The position numbers and the translations under genes were made by a program. A model generated the notes under the pieces. That model was not told where the DNA came from. It ran no database searches and saw only the letters and a list, made by a program, of their open reading frames with translations. Positions 1-12,050 of a DNA stretch of 64,000 nucleotides are shown one piece after another (the first letter of the stretch is position 1; each line of letters begins with the position of its first letter). The DNA comes from Morella rubra (taxonomy: Eukaryota; Streptophyta; Magnoliopsida; Fagales; Myricaceae). The stretch lies in NCBI GenBank assembly GCA_003952965.2, contig CM025855.1:7609729-7673728 (forward strand), given 5' to 3'.

Positions 1-1678
1 AGAGCGCATACACGTCAGGCCCTCACCAAACGCGAGCGTCAAATAATTTCAAAAATATTTCGTGAAATTTTAATCCCGCCCTACATATAAAAAAAGTGTA
101 TAATCCTCCATTATAAATACGAGAAAATGACGGGACATATTCTACGATTAAAAAAAAAAAAACAAAAATCAGCTTCGGGTCATGGCTCGTGTTCGGTCCC
201 CGCCTATGGGACCGAAAAGAGAAACTTCCGGCCCATAGGGTTCGTACGGTTATCCTTCCTGCTTTTCGCAAGGTTGGTCTAGTTCCACTGTTCCAGCAAT
301 GGAGTTCGTCTCGACCTCTGTGGATTTGTCTGAGTAGATTAGGGAGTCTACATTTAATAGTCCGCGGGTAATAATATTCTTGTTTACTACCCACATGAAT
401 TTTGTAGTCAGATATTATTCACGTGAAAAAATGCTGTTCTCTATTTATTTCAGAATTTTGCATCATTTTGGTATATACTCACCATTGATGCTTTTTTTTT
501 TAATGCCCATATTGCCATCTTTAAGAGAAGAAAAACTAGTTTAATAATAGAGAAAAATACACCATGGCATTCTAATTATTACTTATTTTGTAACCTTCCC
601 TCAAACTACTAAACTTAACGCATTGTGTCCATATTAATTATTAATTTCCACTTTACACCTCATAACATGTCTCCTTTTCTTTTTTTTTTTAAAATATTGA
701 TTTTAAAGATGAGATATTCACATGGGGTGCAATATCGGTACTTTGAGATGCATATATCAAAGTTGGTAGTTTGAGTTATAGATTATTAATTATATAGTCA
801 TTAAATGTTGCAAAGTGTAATTCAATTCTAACAGTATTTTTACCCACGTTTATTCTTTTGAGTTTTTAATTTATGTTCTCTATATTTTTTCCCCGTAGGT
901 TTTGATTGTCAAAAGCGAGTTAAAAAATAAAGTTAAGATTTGTTGTTTAATTGAATAGTAGTATATCAATTTTTTTATCATTTAATAGTAAGCTAAAAAA
1001 AAATGATCCATCTAAATTTATTTTAGAGATAATATTACAACTACGAATATTAATATAATAATGTCTAGTTAGTTTTAAAGGAAAACAACATAGTCGCCCA
1101 AAAATTGAATTGTACCCTATAGCTTTTAATTTATTTTTGTATTTTATAAAGTTTTTAAAAGACATCAATCCTTGTCTTTTTTTCAATTTTACTATTAAAC
1201 TATACAAAATACGATCAAATACCCATACAAGATAAAATTACTAAAATATATTTTTAAATAAAACTAAATAAATTAGATTATATTTTAACATTTATTTATT
1301 TATTAATTTTGTTAATTTGTATTGAAAAGAATATTTGGATCTATCTACACCACTTCCAATATAATCTAAGAGTTAAATTGAATGAAAAGAAAGAATTGAT
1401 GTCTTTTAAAAATTTCGAGGTAGAAAAAAATGAATTAAAAGTTATAGGATTTAATTTGATTTTTATTCACAGATACGTGACATATTATGATATTTTTTTG
1501 AATTTTAATTTTTCTATACTTGTTTTTATTAATCCTTGCCATAAGAGAGAGAGAGAGAGTAAGTCCTCACTATAACACATATTGGGCAAAACAAATAATT
1601 TAAATTAAGAAGATTCAATTGTGCTTTTCCCCAATATTTCTAATATTGAATATATATTTTTGTATGCTAATATTTATT
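1..1678. other. AT-rich intergenic DNA
   Basis: I see no convincing gene here. The longest open frames are about 60-120 codons, of low complexity and with no recognisable motif. Two short stretches share wording (a 'gtcttttaaaa' core near 1160 on the minus strand and near 1400 on the plus strand), suggesting an old inverted repeat, but I could not define its ends. Confidence 0.5.
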
Positions 1679-2543
1679 AGAAAAAGTACAAATAGTCCCT
1701 GTGGTTTCACGTTATGATAAAATGGTACATGTGATTTCAATTTGAACAAATTAGTCCCTGTGGTCAGCAAACTGTTGCACCCTGGTCCCTTTGTCAATCC
1801 CCAGGAAAACCATTAACGGAGAACGTTGACATGTCAATAATTTACCACGTGGACACTGATGAGCTGACAATTTTTACACGTGGCCACCTTACATAATATT
1901 TTCAAAAATAAATAAATTTACAGAAAAGTACCCAAATAGTCCCTATGCTTTCACGTTGTGACAAATGGTCCCCGTGGTTTCAACTTGACCAAATTAGTCC
2001 CTAGTCAGCAAACTATTTGCACCATTTTTTTTTTTCTTTTTTTTTGTTTTAGTTTAAATTCAAATCTTTTTTTTTTTTTCTATAAATTTATTTATTTTTT
2101 AAAATATTATGTGAGGTGGCATTCCACATGTGAATTTTGCCATATCATCAGTGTCCACGTGGTAAATTATTGACATGTTAGCGTTTTGTGTTAATGTTTC
2201 ACAGGGGGTTGACGGAAGAACCACGGTGCAACAGTTTGTTAACCACATAGACCATTTTGTCACGACATGAAACCACAGAGACTGTTTTGGTACTTTTCTG
2301 TAAATTTATTTATTTTTTAAAATATTATGTGAGGTGGCCACGTGTAAAAATTATCAGCTCATTAGTGTGCACATGATAAATTATTGACACGTCAGCGTTT
2401 TCCGTTAATAGTTTCACGGGGGATTGACGGAGGGACCATGGTGCAACAGTTTGCTGACCACAGGGACTAATTTATTCAAATTGAAATTATAGAGACCATT
2501 TTATCACAACTTGAAACCATAGAGACTATTTGTGTACTTTTCT
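1679..2543. repeat. Foldback (long terminal inverted repeat) element with a nested inner copy
   Basis: The outer left end reads AGAAAAAGTACAAATAGTCC and the outer right end is its approximate reverse complement (…TATTTGTGTACTTTTCT). The similarity continues inward for roughly 240 bp, through 'GTCCACGTGG', 'TTACACGTGGCCACC' and 'AATAAATAAATTTA'. A second, inner pair of the same sequence begins at about 1921 (AGAAAAGTACCCAAATAGTC) and ends at about 2300, around a T-rich spacer. No open reading frame fits a transposase, so this is a non-autonomous foldback or MITE-like element. The 'TAGTCCCTGTGGTTTCA' wording is, as I recall, common in eudicot intergenic repeats. The class (Mutator-like or other) is not settled, because I could not see a clear target duplication. 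Confidence 0.75.
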
Positions 2544-2929
2544 CTACTTATTAAATTCTTAAAAATTGCTTGATTAATTTTTTTCCTTCAGGAAATTTCT
2601 TTAAATAATTAACATTTGGTGAAATTTTCTGAATTTATTGAGGAGAGACAGATACTATCTCCATAATAAATTATATTGGCTAAACAAACACATGATTAAT
2701 CATATAAGCAACAGTCTAATTGAAGCAAGTCTGTTACTGAAGAAATGAATTTGGGAAAGAAAAAACAAAAAAAACCTCTGTTTTCTTCTCAGAGAAGAAT
2801 ACTGGGAAAGACGAGAGTCGCTTTCCTTTCTACCTCGGCTAAACGGACTGTACAAGTAGAACCGTACGTACCCAGGCCTCCACGGCTCCACCCCTCTCTC
2901 TTATTTGAAAAGAGATAAAAAAAAAGAAT

Positions 2930-3379
2930 ATATCCCTATAAGTAAACGGGGCACCCGAAGCAACGTTGCTTTCTCCTTACTTCAAATGGCTGTGAAGTAA
3001 TCTCTGAGAAACGCAGAAACAGAGAGAACGCAGAGAAACACTGAGAGAAAAAAAGAAGCAGATTGACCGCCATTGGAGCACCCGTCCTCATAACTCATTC
3101 ATACACCATTCGAGCCAGCATTTCAAGCGCCTTTTCAACCCCCAACCACTCTCCCTCCCAATCTCTTCAGCTCCATTTCCCTTGAACTGACCATCAGACT
3201 AGCCGAGACCGTAATCAGGGTTTCGGAATCGATTTTTCACTGGAATTTAGCTATTAACTGTGCTTTGGAGTTGTAATTTACTGAATCAGTCAAGTGGGTC
3301 TTTGTTGATCTTCAAAATTGAGGTGGGTTTGGTCCAATCGGTAACCAATTTAATCTAAACCCAAGACATTGGGCATTCA
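2930..3379 (+). promoter_or_regulatory. Promoter and 5' leader of the bHLH gene, with a tiny upstream ORF
   Basis: A TATA-like stretch (ATATATCCCTATAAGTA, about 2929-2945) lies about 440 bp upstream of the bHLH start codon. The CT/GA-rich sequence after it looks like plant 5' leader. The only ATG I find in the presumed leader is at 2986, opening a four-codon uORF (M-A-V-K, stop at 2998-3000). The transcription start is inferred, so whether the uORF is in the mRNA is uncertain. Confidence 0.4.
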
Positions 3380-6300
3380 ATGGAGCCAAATCCAGGAACT
3401 ATGTCCGGATCCATCCCTATCCGGCCCGAGCCCGAAGAAACAGGACTAGAAGCGCTCCAATTCCGGGAGGAAATCCAGCGGATTGTGAACTTAACGCTGG
3501 AAAACGCGAGTTCCTTCACAGCGCTTCTCGAGCTCCCGGCGACCCAGGCCGTGGAGCTCCTCCACTTGTCACAGTCCGAAGAAGGAGCTCAGGCGCCGCC
3601 ATCCGGTGACATTTTCCAAGGAATCGGCGACGACCACAAACCGTACCTGCCTTCATTTGACGGCAATCTCACTTTCCCTTCGAACAGAGCCCTAATCGAA
3701 CGCGCCGCCAAGTTCTCGGTCTTCGCAGCAGGCGAGAACTCGCCGGAGACCAGCTCGGTGCCGTCAAATTCGAGCGCGAATTTGGGGAAGGTGAAGAGCG
3801 AGCCGGCAGAGACTGACTCCAACCCGAACTCATCCCAACCGTTGGTTCCCGATCCGACGGTGGAGAACAAGACCCAAAGGTCGGCGAAGAGGAAGGAGCG
3901 AGAGAAGAAGGTAAAACTCGTAGGGTTCTGTAAGCTTCACTGCGTATTCCCGTCTTGGGTGATTACCGTCACTTCCGGGTCTAAATTTGAACCAACTTTT
4001 TGGCTTTTTTGGGAAAAATCAGGGCAAAGGGTCTACGAAGAAGAGCAAGAACGAGAGCTCTCAAGAAGCTGAGAAGCTTCCTTACGTTCACGTCAGAGCT
4101 CGTCGCGGTCAAGCTACAGACAGCCATAGCTTAGCAGAGCGAGTACTTTCTTAATTAACCCCTAATTACTTGTTTTAATTTTCCTCAACTATTTCACTAA
4201 ATATGATTTATTTAACTATTTTCGTTTGTCGATTTATAAATTCGCAGGCGAGGAGAGAGAAGATTAATGCTCGTATGAAGCTGCTTCAGGAGCTGGTCCC
4301 CGGGTGCAGTAAGGTTAGTTAAGTAGTGCTAAGCTCATGATTAATTGGTGATTGCGTTTTGATTAATCCGTCTTTCTGTCCAAATTGTCTCCCAAAAGGT
4401 GCGATTATGTTATTGGATTATGCCGCTTTTAATAACGGTTTTGTCCCTGTCACCTTTTCGCAAAAGCGTTGCTTTTGTGGCAAGGTAAGTGCCGAAGTGG
4501 CACTCTCGTAATTTTACCTTCCGGGGTTGGTTAACAGTCCCTTTTGAGGTCAACTTCGTCACTCTACCTTCGACGAGGACGGTAGTTTGGGTCTCAGTTT
4601 TCTGTGGCATTTTTGGAATGGCGTAAATACCCTTCATGAGTTCGGGCGTAGAATTTTGCCCATGGGGGGATATGGTAGATGCCAGATGGAAGCTGCTCTG
4701 AAGCGTGGGGGAGACGCACAAAGTGGGCATGTTAAATTAGATATGCATGGGTCCCATGGATGAGGGAGATTTGGATCCCACTTGTGAGGTGCAGGGTTCT
4801 ATCCCTGGTTACCAGTTGGGTACCCATCCTTAATGGGATGACAAGCACAAGGGCGACAAAAGAACAATTCCCTTTGTGAAAGTGGGTACCAAACGCCGTG
4901 GCCTAACTGCGTAGGGGACATGATGTGATAGGCCGGAAAGAAATTAAGTTTATAGAGTGCAATCATTAAACCAGATCCACACGATCAAAATTCATGATAT
5001 ATATCAACAAGTGCTTGCAAGGACTCGTGACCCCTAGTTGGCTATGCGACTCGATGGTTAAATCAGCTAGTAACTTTACTTTTCTGGACCAACTACCCAT
5101 AATTATGTTAAAAACTTAAATATTTAGAAGTAGCTCACACTTCTTGTAAATGAATGAGCATACAGGATGCAGCATATATTAGGGGCACTGTGTGAAAAAA
5201 TTCAAGTGTGGTTGAAGGCCATGTGAATAAGTGTACTTGAAAGAATTATTTCAGGGAAAGGACAAAGTATGAGCACTCTCATGCTTTATATGAGTTGTTC
5301 CTTCAATTTTAATGTCTTCAGCTTGGTTCTTGGTACCTATCTAAACAATTTGTAAGAGCATCTTGTCTTGTTCTCGCCAAAAGTTTTAGTTTGCAGTCAC
5401 AAAATGTGTTCTCATCAGAGTCAAATGTGCTTATTAATTTGTACCTTGTATTTCTTCCAAGTCGATTCTGTCTTCGTTTTAGCCATCATTAAGGAATGTT
5501 CGGTCAGTTTAATGGGATGGAAATTAGAATAATGTTACACGGCGAAAATAATGTCTATTAAGCGCATGCATTACTGGAGATTCATAACAAGGCTTGCTTA
5601 TGGTCCTCCTAAAAAGATTTGTGTACATCTTTTGTATATTTTGAGTGTACGTTTCTGTTGATTGTTAAATGCTTCAGAAAATGATTACAAGTTATGATGC
5701 CCTTTAGAAAAGTTGAAATATTTCTAGCTAAGAAGCTGACAGAGTTCATTGTGACAGAAAGCTGACTGGTAACCACAGGTTGTTTCATGTAGTTGTGTCA
5801 AATGAATTGGAAAAGCTCTACTAGTTAGTCTTTTTTTGCAGATTAGTCTGAACTGGAAATTGCTTTGAAATAGCTATGCTTTTGCTGAGAGAATTACTGA
5901 TGTGAAATAAACAATTGCTATGCAGATTTCTGGCACGGCATTGGTTCTGGATGAAATCATCAACCATGTACAGTCCCTCCAACGTCAAGTTGAGGTCAGA
6001 GTTGCTCATCGCATAAACTTATAAATATAGTTTAAAATGCTATGGGAAGGTTTAAAATTGAAAGAAACTTCGTAGTGAGAATTTTGTGGATTGAGACTTG
6101 AAAGATGATGGGTCCTTCAGTACCTCTATGTGGAATCATGGAAGATTGTGGAGGATTTGGGACTCATGCTTGGAATACGCCTCTGAAGACATTGCTTGCC
6201 CTTAAACTAACATGATATGATGTTGGACTCTATGAATTGGATTCCCTTTCTTCCAAAAATATAAGAACAATAAAGAGGGTAGAGCTTCAATGTCTTTTTC

Positions 6301-8521
6301 TTACCATTTCCACTTAATCCAACAAAAGAAGGAACAAGGATATACTGGAGCCTTTGACACTGATAATATCATTCTGTTGCAAGTTTATGGATAAGGTCAA
6401 TTACATTAACCTGTGGCGTGTCAGTCGTCTCCTTGTAGCTTTCTGAGGCTTGGAACCTCAGAGTGTGTAGAATATTAATTTAGATTTTGCAATTTATATC
6501 TATTTTATCTATTACATGACATAAAGTGTTTATTTTTTTGCCTTTGCCTAACCTGGAGTTAACCAGGCAAGTGAAAAAACGGACAAAACCATTTGACATA
6601 AATTCAGCTCTACAAAAACTGGGCAATCCTCCATGGTCTTGTATCTGTATTTTAATGATGTTCTAAATACTCCTCTATGGGCTTGAGCTTCATCTGATTC
6701 AATACTTTGGTTTCAGTTCTTATCAATGAGACTGGCGGCAGTCAATCCGAGAATTGATTTCAACCTTGACAGTTTATTTGCTACAGAAGTAAGCATGCAT
6801 AATTCTGTCTTTATTGCCCTTTTTTTGCTTATTTTTTTCCTTTAAAAATGGCAAAATGAAAATATAAACTTTCTCGACAAGTTCTATTGGCAATTAGTTT
6901 TCAGCTGGGAGATGTTTTCCATCACATCCTACCTGAACACATCCAAAATTCTTTAGCTGCGCCTTGTTTCATCAAGAGCCATGTTGTTTTAATAGCTGTT
7001 ATATGGCTTCATATTATTAAGTATTTTCTGCCGTTGGATTCATGATTATTTTCTCATCAATATCCGTGTGGGTTGGCAATGAGTGCACACATGTAGTAGG
7101 TGAAAATGAAAATAGCTGTACTTCGATCCATATTTGGCTCCCAAACTCCCACCAAATTCTTAAATGACTGCTTTCTACCATACATATTTGCGAGGACAGT
7201 TGGTCAGACTTGGACCACATCCTGTACATTCATCTTTCTGGAATTACTTCCTCAACTATTCATCTAGAATATGATTGATTGAAACAGTTATCGGGACTAC
7301 TTAAATGTCTTTTTACTAGTTGTGATGGGGACCTACTTTTATGGTCGATCCAAACATTGAGTCTGAACATAGGTATAATGGGGAAGATTTCTACAATTAA
7401 CCAATCTGGATATAATGTAGTTTTTTCAGATCATGCCACCCCCGAATAAGGAACTGTTTAATAGCCTATTGGAAAGTATAATGGTATCACCAGCTTGCCC
7501 CTTCTACTGGAGTGCTTGAACAGCAATAGTCTGGAGCAGTATGGTGCGGCACCATTTGATTGGCAATTGGTGAAAGTTTAGCACTTCGACCTTCTTAATT
7601 GTTTTTAGAGGGTCTCCAATTTGCTGTGTTCGAGTTTTAGACTACTGCGATTCAGTTACATTGACAGATTTCTGGAATACGCTTAGAAAAAAAATAAATG
7701 GAATACGTCCCTTAATTGTACTTTGTATCTTTATCCTAATCGTATACCACTAACACTTCCTCCTCTCCAGGGTGGACCTTTAGTGGACAGTAACTTTCCC
7801 AGCATGGCTTCTCCTCTACTGTGTCCAGAAATCCCATTCAATGGGAACAGAGAGCAGTATCAACAGCAATGCCCTTTTGATGCACTTCACCAACCATTTT
7901 GGGGAAGGGAAGAAGACAACCATACTTTTCATTTCTCCAGAGAACTCCCTTTTGAGTCATGACTCTGCAAATTCAGGTAGTTAAAGAGCTTAGCTAGGGC
8001 TCCTCTGCATTTTACCCTCCCAAATGGATGTCATTAAAATGATCCAACAACTATTTAGCAATTGGATTCACAAATAAAAGATGGAAAGGGGTTCATCAAT
8101 CTCTCATTAATGATTTTGATGTCCAGGTACTACAAAAATGGTAGTTCATAGAAGTGAGACGTGGAAAACATAGAAACATCTCACAGATTATTTCCTAAGT
8201 CTTTGACGTTCTAAGATAGTGTTCTACATACTAGTTGAGAGAGAGAGTGAAACAGAGAAGCTACTCATGCATTGTTTTGTCTGTGTAAAATTAACAGCGG
8301 TCTTAGTTAATTACTAGACAAAAGTGTATCTGTAAGCTTTGATATCTACTGAAACCAATCTGTGGGCTACTTTGTGACATAAAGTTGGAAGCCTATTTTA
8401 TTTTTCTTTGTTCTCTCTCTCTCTTGCTCTTGCAAGAGGAGTAATTTGCTTGTCACTAACTTAAAAGTTGTACTGTGTTGCAGGGGTTCTGCACTCAAAT
8501 CAGTTGAAGATGGAGCTGTGA
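3380..8521 (+). CDS. bHLH transcription factor, bHLH48/bHLH60 type, with a frameshifted 3' end
   Basis: Predicted E-box-binding nuclear transcription factor. I read seven exons: 3380-3910, 4023-4142, 4248-4313, 5926-5994, 6717-6788, 7771-7976 and 8484-8521, all with GT-AG borders. The N-terminus carries the [19 protein letters not shown] and [12 protein letters not shown] blocks that I associate with the Arabidopsis bHLH48/bHLH60 pair. The basic region SHSLAERARREKI has the His-Glu-Arg triad expected for E-box recognition. Helix 1 is [13 protein letters not shown]; helix 2 is [20 protein letters not shown], followed by [11 protein letters not shown]. Intron 3 is 1.6 kb. In the simple frame the protein stops in exon 6 at 7960-7962 (349 aa). 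The family-like tail ([13 protein letters not shown], then HSNQLKMEL after the last intron) is one base out of frame. Exons 6 and 7 total 244 nt, one more than a multiple of three. This is a real +1 frameshift or a base error. Confidence 0.88.
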
Positions 8522-9492
8522 CGGCATAGTGAAGTTCTACTGAGTAGTTAGAGGTGTATATATCCAATATAGTATTAGCTGTTAGCAAGTAGTAGGGGGG
8601 AAATCCTCATCATTCAAAGTGGGTCTCCATGTCTTGTACTTGCCAAGAGTCAGCTGGAAACCTGGATTTCTCTCTGCTGTAGCGGATTATGTTTAGGATG
8701 CTATTCTTATATATTACTTATATAATATAACTCACTATATATACTAACTTTATGGTTATTCAATCTAATAGTTGCTTCTTAAGATGATTGATCTGATCCA
8801 TCCCTGTTGTAAAACCCTATGAGGAACCTACTGCTTACCTTTGATGAAGTCAAGCTTCTTTCTTCATTTCTGCTGTCAACATGTGCCTGCACTACACTTT
8901 GAAGACTCGCCCCGTGCCTAGCCGGGGATATTGATACATTGCTCTGTCTGGATGGGCAAAATGGGTGGAATGTTACTGAAATTACACCCTGGGAAAAAAA
9001 GATGGTAAATCTACGGCCCATGAGAGCCATCATTGCATATTGAAAGTTCTATCATATGTCTGATTGGGCCAGACAGTTTGAACTGGTAATGCCCACTGGG
9101 CCCAACTTCTCATAAAACTTGGATTTATTTTTTATTTTGGACGTTTTTTCTATCATATAAATAAAACGTAGTCGTTTTGTTTTGGGGCACTATAAGAGTA
9201 TATTTTTGGATAAGAATTAAGAAAGCGTTTTATCTGCTGGTTAGTTTTTCTCTTTTTCTTTTTCTAGGCTATCTGCTGGTTGGTTGATTCCTCTTCGTCT
9301 TCGTCTACTTTACAGAGGGGTTTAATCCTCTTCGTTAGCCAAGATTCATGGTATCTCTGGGAGTTGTCCAACAGTTTTAACGACTGGGCTTTATCTTTTT
9401 CCCTTCTATTGAGCACTAAAAACCAAAAAAGTATGAGTATTAAGTTCAACCCATCGGCTTTGGAAAAACAAAAACAGACAGTCCAACTACAA
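8522..9492 (+). promoter_or_regulatory. bHLH 3' region and polygalacturonase promoter/leader
   Basis: No gene is supported here. Two GGGCC-type motifs (TTGGGCCAG near 9065 and TGGGCCCAA near 9098) resemble plant site II elements. A TATA-like CACTATAAGAGTATATTTTT lies near 9189-9210, about 290 bp upstream of the chosen polygalacturonase ATG. Assignment to that gene rests on position only. Confidence 0.35.
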
Positions 9493-11543
9493 ATGGCCAC
9501 CCCATCACTCCTCGTTTTAACCTTCGTCATACAGCTCTTGACCCAATCGCAGCTCGTCACCTCATCCACAATCCAACTCCCGGTCTCCACTCCCCGCGAA
9601 CCGATCACCCTCTCGGTCACCGACTTCGGCGCCACCGGAGATGGCATTCACTACGACACCACCGCCATCCAATCCGCTGTCGACAGCTGTACCTGCACCC
9701 CATGCTACGTTTCGTTCCCGCCAGGCACCTACCTGACCGCAACCATCTTCCTGAGATCCGGCGTCTTTCTGGACATCCAACAAGGGGCCACGCTCCTCGG
9801 GGGCACTAGACTCCATGACTACCCTAGGGAGGCGTGGAGGTGGTATGTGGTGGCGGCGGAGAACGCGAGTGATGTGGGGATCACCGGCGGCGGAGTGGTG
9901 GATGGGCAAGGGTTGAAGTTCGTGCAGAGGTTCGATGAGAGGAAGAACGTGATGGTGAGCTGGAATCAGACCGGGGCTTGTTTAGGGGACGAGTGCAGGC
10001 CCAGGCTGGTTGGCTTCCTTGGCTGCACCAACGTCAGGGTCTGGAACGTCACGCTCCGAGAGCCGGCTTATTGGTGGTGCGTTTACTTTTTTGCTTTTGG
10101 AAAGGTTGTTAATCTACGATCACAATTAGACTGGTAGTTAGTGCCGTGTATTACATTCTTACCCCCGTCTTTGTAAGAATTTCCATTTTTAGGCGTATTT
10201 TCGTCAGTACTGAATTTTTCTACCCATGAGCACCGCCTGATAACGAACCTTCATATCAAGGTCAGCACTTGAGCCAAAGCATTTGCACTTGGTCGGTCGA
10301 ACAACTTCCAGTGTTCTTATACTTAAATTGGAGCAATTTCGGAATGACAATAGATAGTTTAATTATTCCCAGCCAGTCCCTTAGATCCCCGATGTCAAAT
10401 TTCCATGTCGCAGAGGAACCAATTGAGCTAGCAAAAAATGGCGTTGATTTGGTTGAGTCGTCCTTCTTCCTTTTCTGTACAGTTGTTCTTCCAAGTTGCT
10501 AGTACGTTGAATTGGGTTTATTGCTATGAGTCCCCGGTCAGTTGCTGTGTCTTAATTCTGTATAAGATTGGATAATTGCAGCTTGCACATCGTAAGGTGT
10601 CGGAACATATCTATTCATGATGTTTCGATTTATGGAGACTTCAATACCCCCAACAACGATGGGATTGATATAGAGGATTCAAACAATACGATCATCACAA
10701 GGTGCCGCATCGATACTGGGGATGATGCTATCTGTCCAAAGACATACACTGGCCCCCTTTACAACTTGACAGCAAGAGACTCTTGGATTCGAACAAAATC
10801 TTCAGCAATCAAACTGGGTAGCGCTAGTTGGTTCGATTTCAAGCATCTGGTTTTCGACAACATCACAATTGTGGAGTCTCACAGAGGGCTGGGGTTGCAG
10901 ATACGTGATGGAGGTAAATTGATCTTGCTTGCTTTTCTTACGTTCTTCAGAGCTTTTGCTGGAATCATTGACGAGTGAAGGCTCAGTTTTTGTCCCCATT
11001 TTGTTTGTACTGATCTTTCAATGTTGCTGGACAACTAAAAATCTACGTTTTGCAGGAAATGTAAGTGACATTACGTTTTCAAACATTAATATAAGCACAA
11101 GATACTATGATCTATCGTGGTGGGGAAGAGCGGAGCCTGTATATGTGACAACCTGCCCAAGACACTCTAATTCAAAGGAGGGTTCAATCTCTAATCTGGC
11201 TTTCATTAACGTCACTTCAACTTCTGAAAATGGTGTGTTCTTATCCGGTTCTAAGCACGGGCAACTAAGCAATGTGAGGTTCATAAATGTGAACCTCACT
11301 TACAGAAGATGGACAAATTATAGGGATGGATTGGTGGATTACAGGCCAGGTTGCCGGGGACTTGTTAAGCACAGCATTGCTGGGATCATCATGGAACACG
11401 TTGAAGGATTGGAGGCTGAAAATGTGAACATGAGGTGGTCTGATGACCGATCACGGCAATGGAACAATCCTCTTGATTTCAGGCCTTCGACTGTAAATAA
11501 CATTTCTTTGTCTAATTTTCGTTCGGGTTTGTACAGACAGTAA
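9493..11543 (+). CDS. Polygalacturonase-like glycoside hydrolase family 28 protein (pectin lyase-like fold)
   Basis: Likely a secreted cell-wall pectin-degrading enzyme. Exons are 9493-10076, 10582-10913 and 11056-11543, giving 467 aa. I chose the ATG at 9493 because it opens a typical signal peptide (MATPSLLVLTFVIQLLTQS); in-frame codons run further upstream, including an ATG at 9433. Family marks are VTDFGATGDG near the N-terminus, then FPPGTYLT and GGGVVDGQG, and after the first junction NTPNNDGIDIEDS and GDDAI (canonical GDDCI). These carry the Asp residues used in GH28 catalysis. The usual GHG motif reads HRGLGLQ. Several NxS/T sites fit secretion. An AATAAA at 11594-11599 may be the poly(A) signal. 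The nearest relative I recall is At3g57790, a neighbour of bHLH60 in Arabidopsis. Whether it acts as an endo- or exo-enzyme cannot be told. Confidence 0.9.
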
Positions 11544-12050
11544 AGATGGGGTCGGGAGGGGAATTTGCTTGGTGTTTTATATTGATGGAAAGAAATAAAA
11601 TGCTCCCTCCAATTTATTATGTTAGTCATGTTGCTACAGAAATGGAATATTGAAAAACACACCATTTCGTCTCGAACTCTCTTTTCGCCTAAAAAAAAAA
11701 AGAGAGAGAGAGAGAGAAAAACACTCTTAAAATTGGATCATTATTTTTTACAATTCGGGTAAACCGGAATTGCATGGCAAAATCGGATAATATAAACTTT
11801 ACAATAGATTTTACTATTGTGTTTATCTCTTTTGTGAATTCTACCTACAATTAGTGCTAGAATTGTAGAAGATAAATTATGTGTCTAAAGAAATGAATTC
11901 ACCTCCGATTTTCAACTATTACCGATGCCCTAGATTTGGGGGTGTTAGATCCTTCGAGTCTTCAACATGCAACAGGAACGCATATACAGTGTTCTGACTT
12001 CTACCGACTTTGTACCATTTACGGCTTAACGATTGTTTGAGCCCCTAAAT
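11544..12050. other. Short intergenic spacer
   Basis: It holds the polygalacturonase 3' end and a short A/GA-rich microsatellite (about 11691-11720). No further gene or clear promoter motif is seen before the PPR start codon. Confidence 0.5.

Noticed and set aside
23-394. 123-codon minus-strand open frame and its plus-strand partner
   Set aside because: No family motif, low-complexity stretches and overlapping frames on both strands; looks like chance.
4410-4730. 106-codon minus-strand frame within the bHLH intron
   Set aside because: No recognisable domain, and it lies inside an intron with good borders.
4730-4930. Possible tRNA-derived SINE in bHLH intron 3 (GGTTCTATCCC resembles a B box)
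   Set aside because: No matching A box or tail could be placed; one short motif is not enough.
9562-9909. Minus-strand open frame opposite polygalacturonase exon 1
   Set aside because: A shadow of the GC-biased third positions of the real exon.
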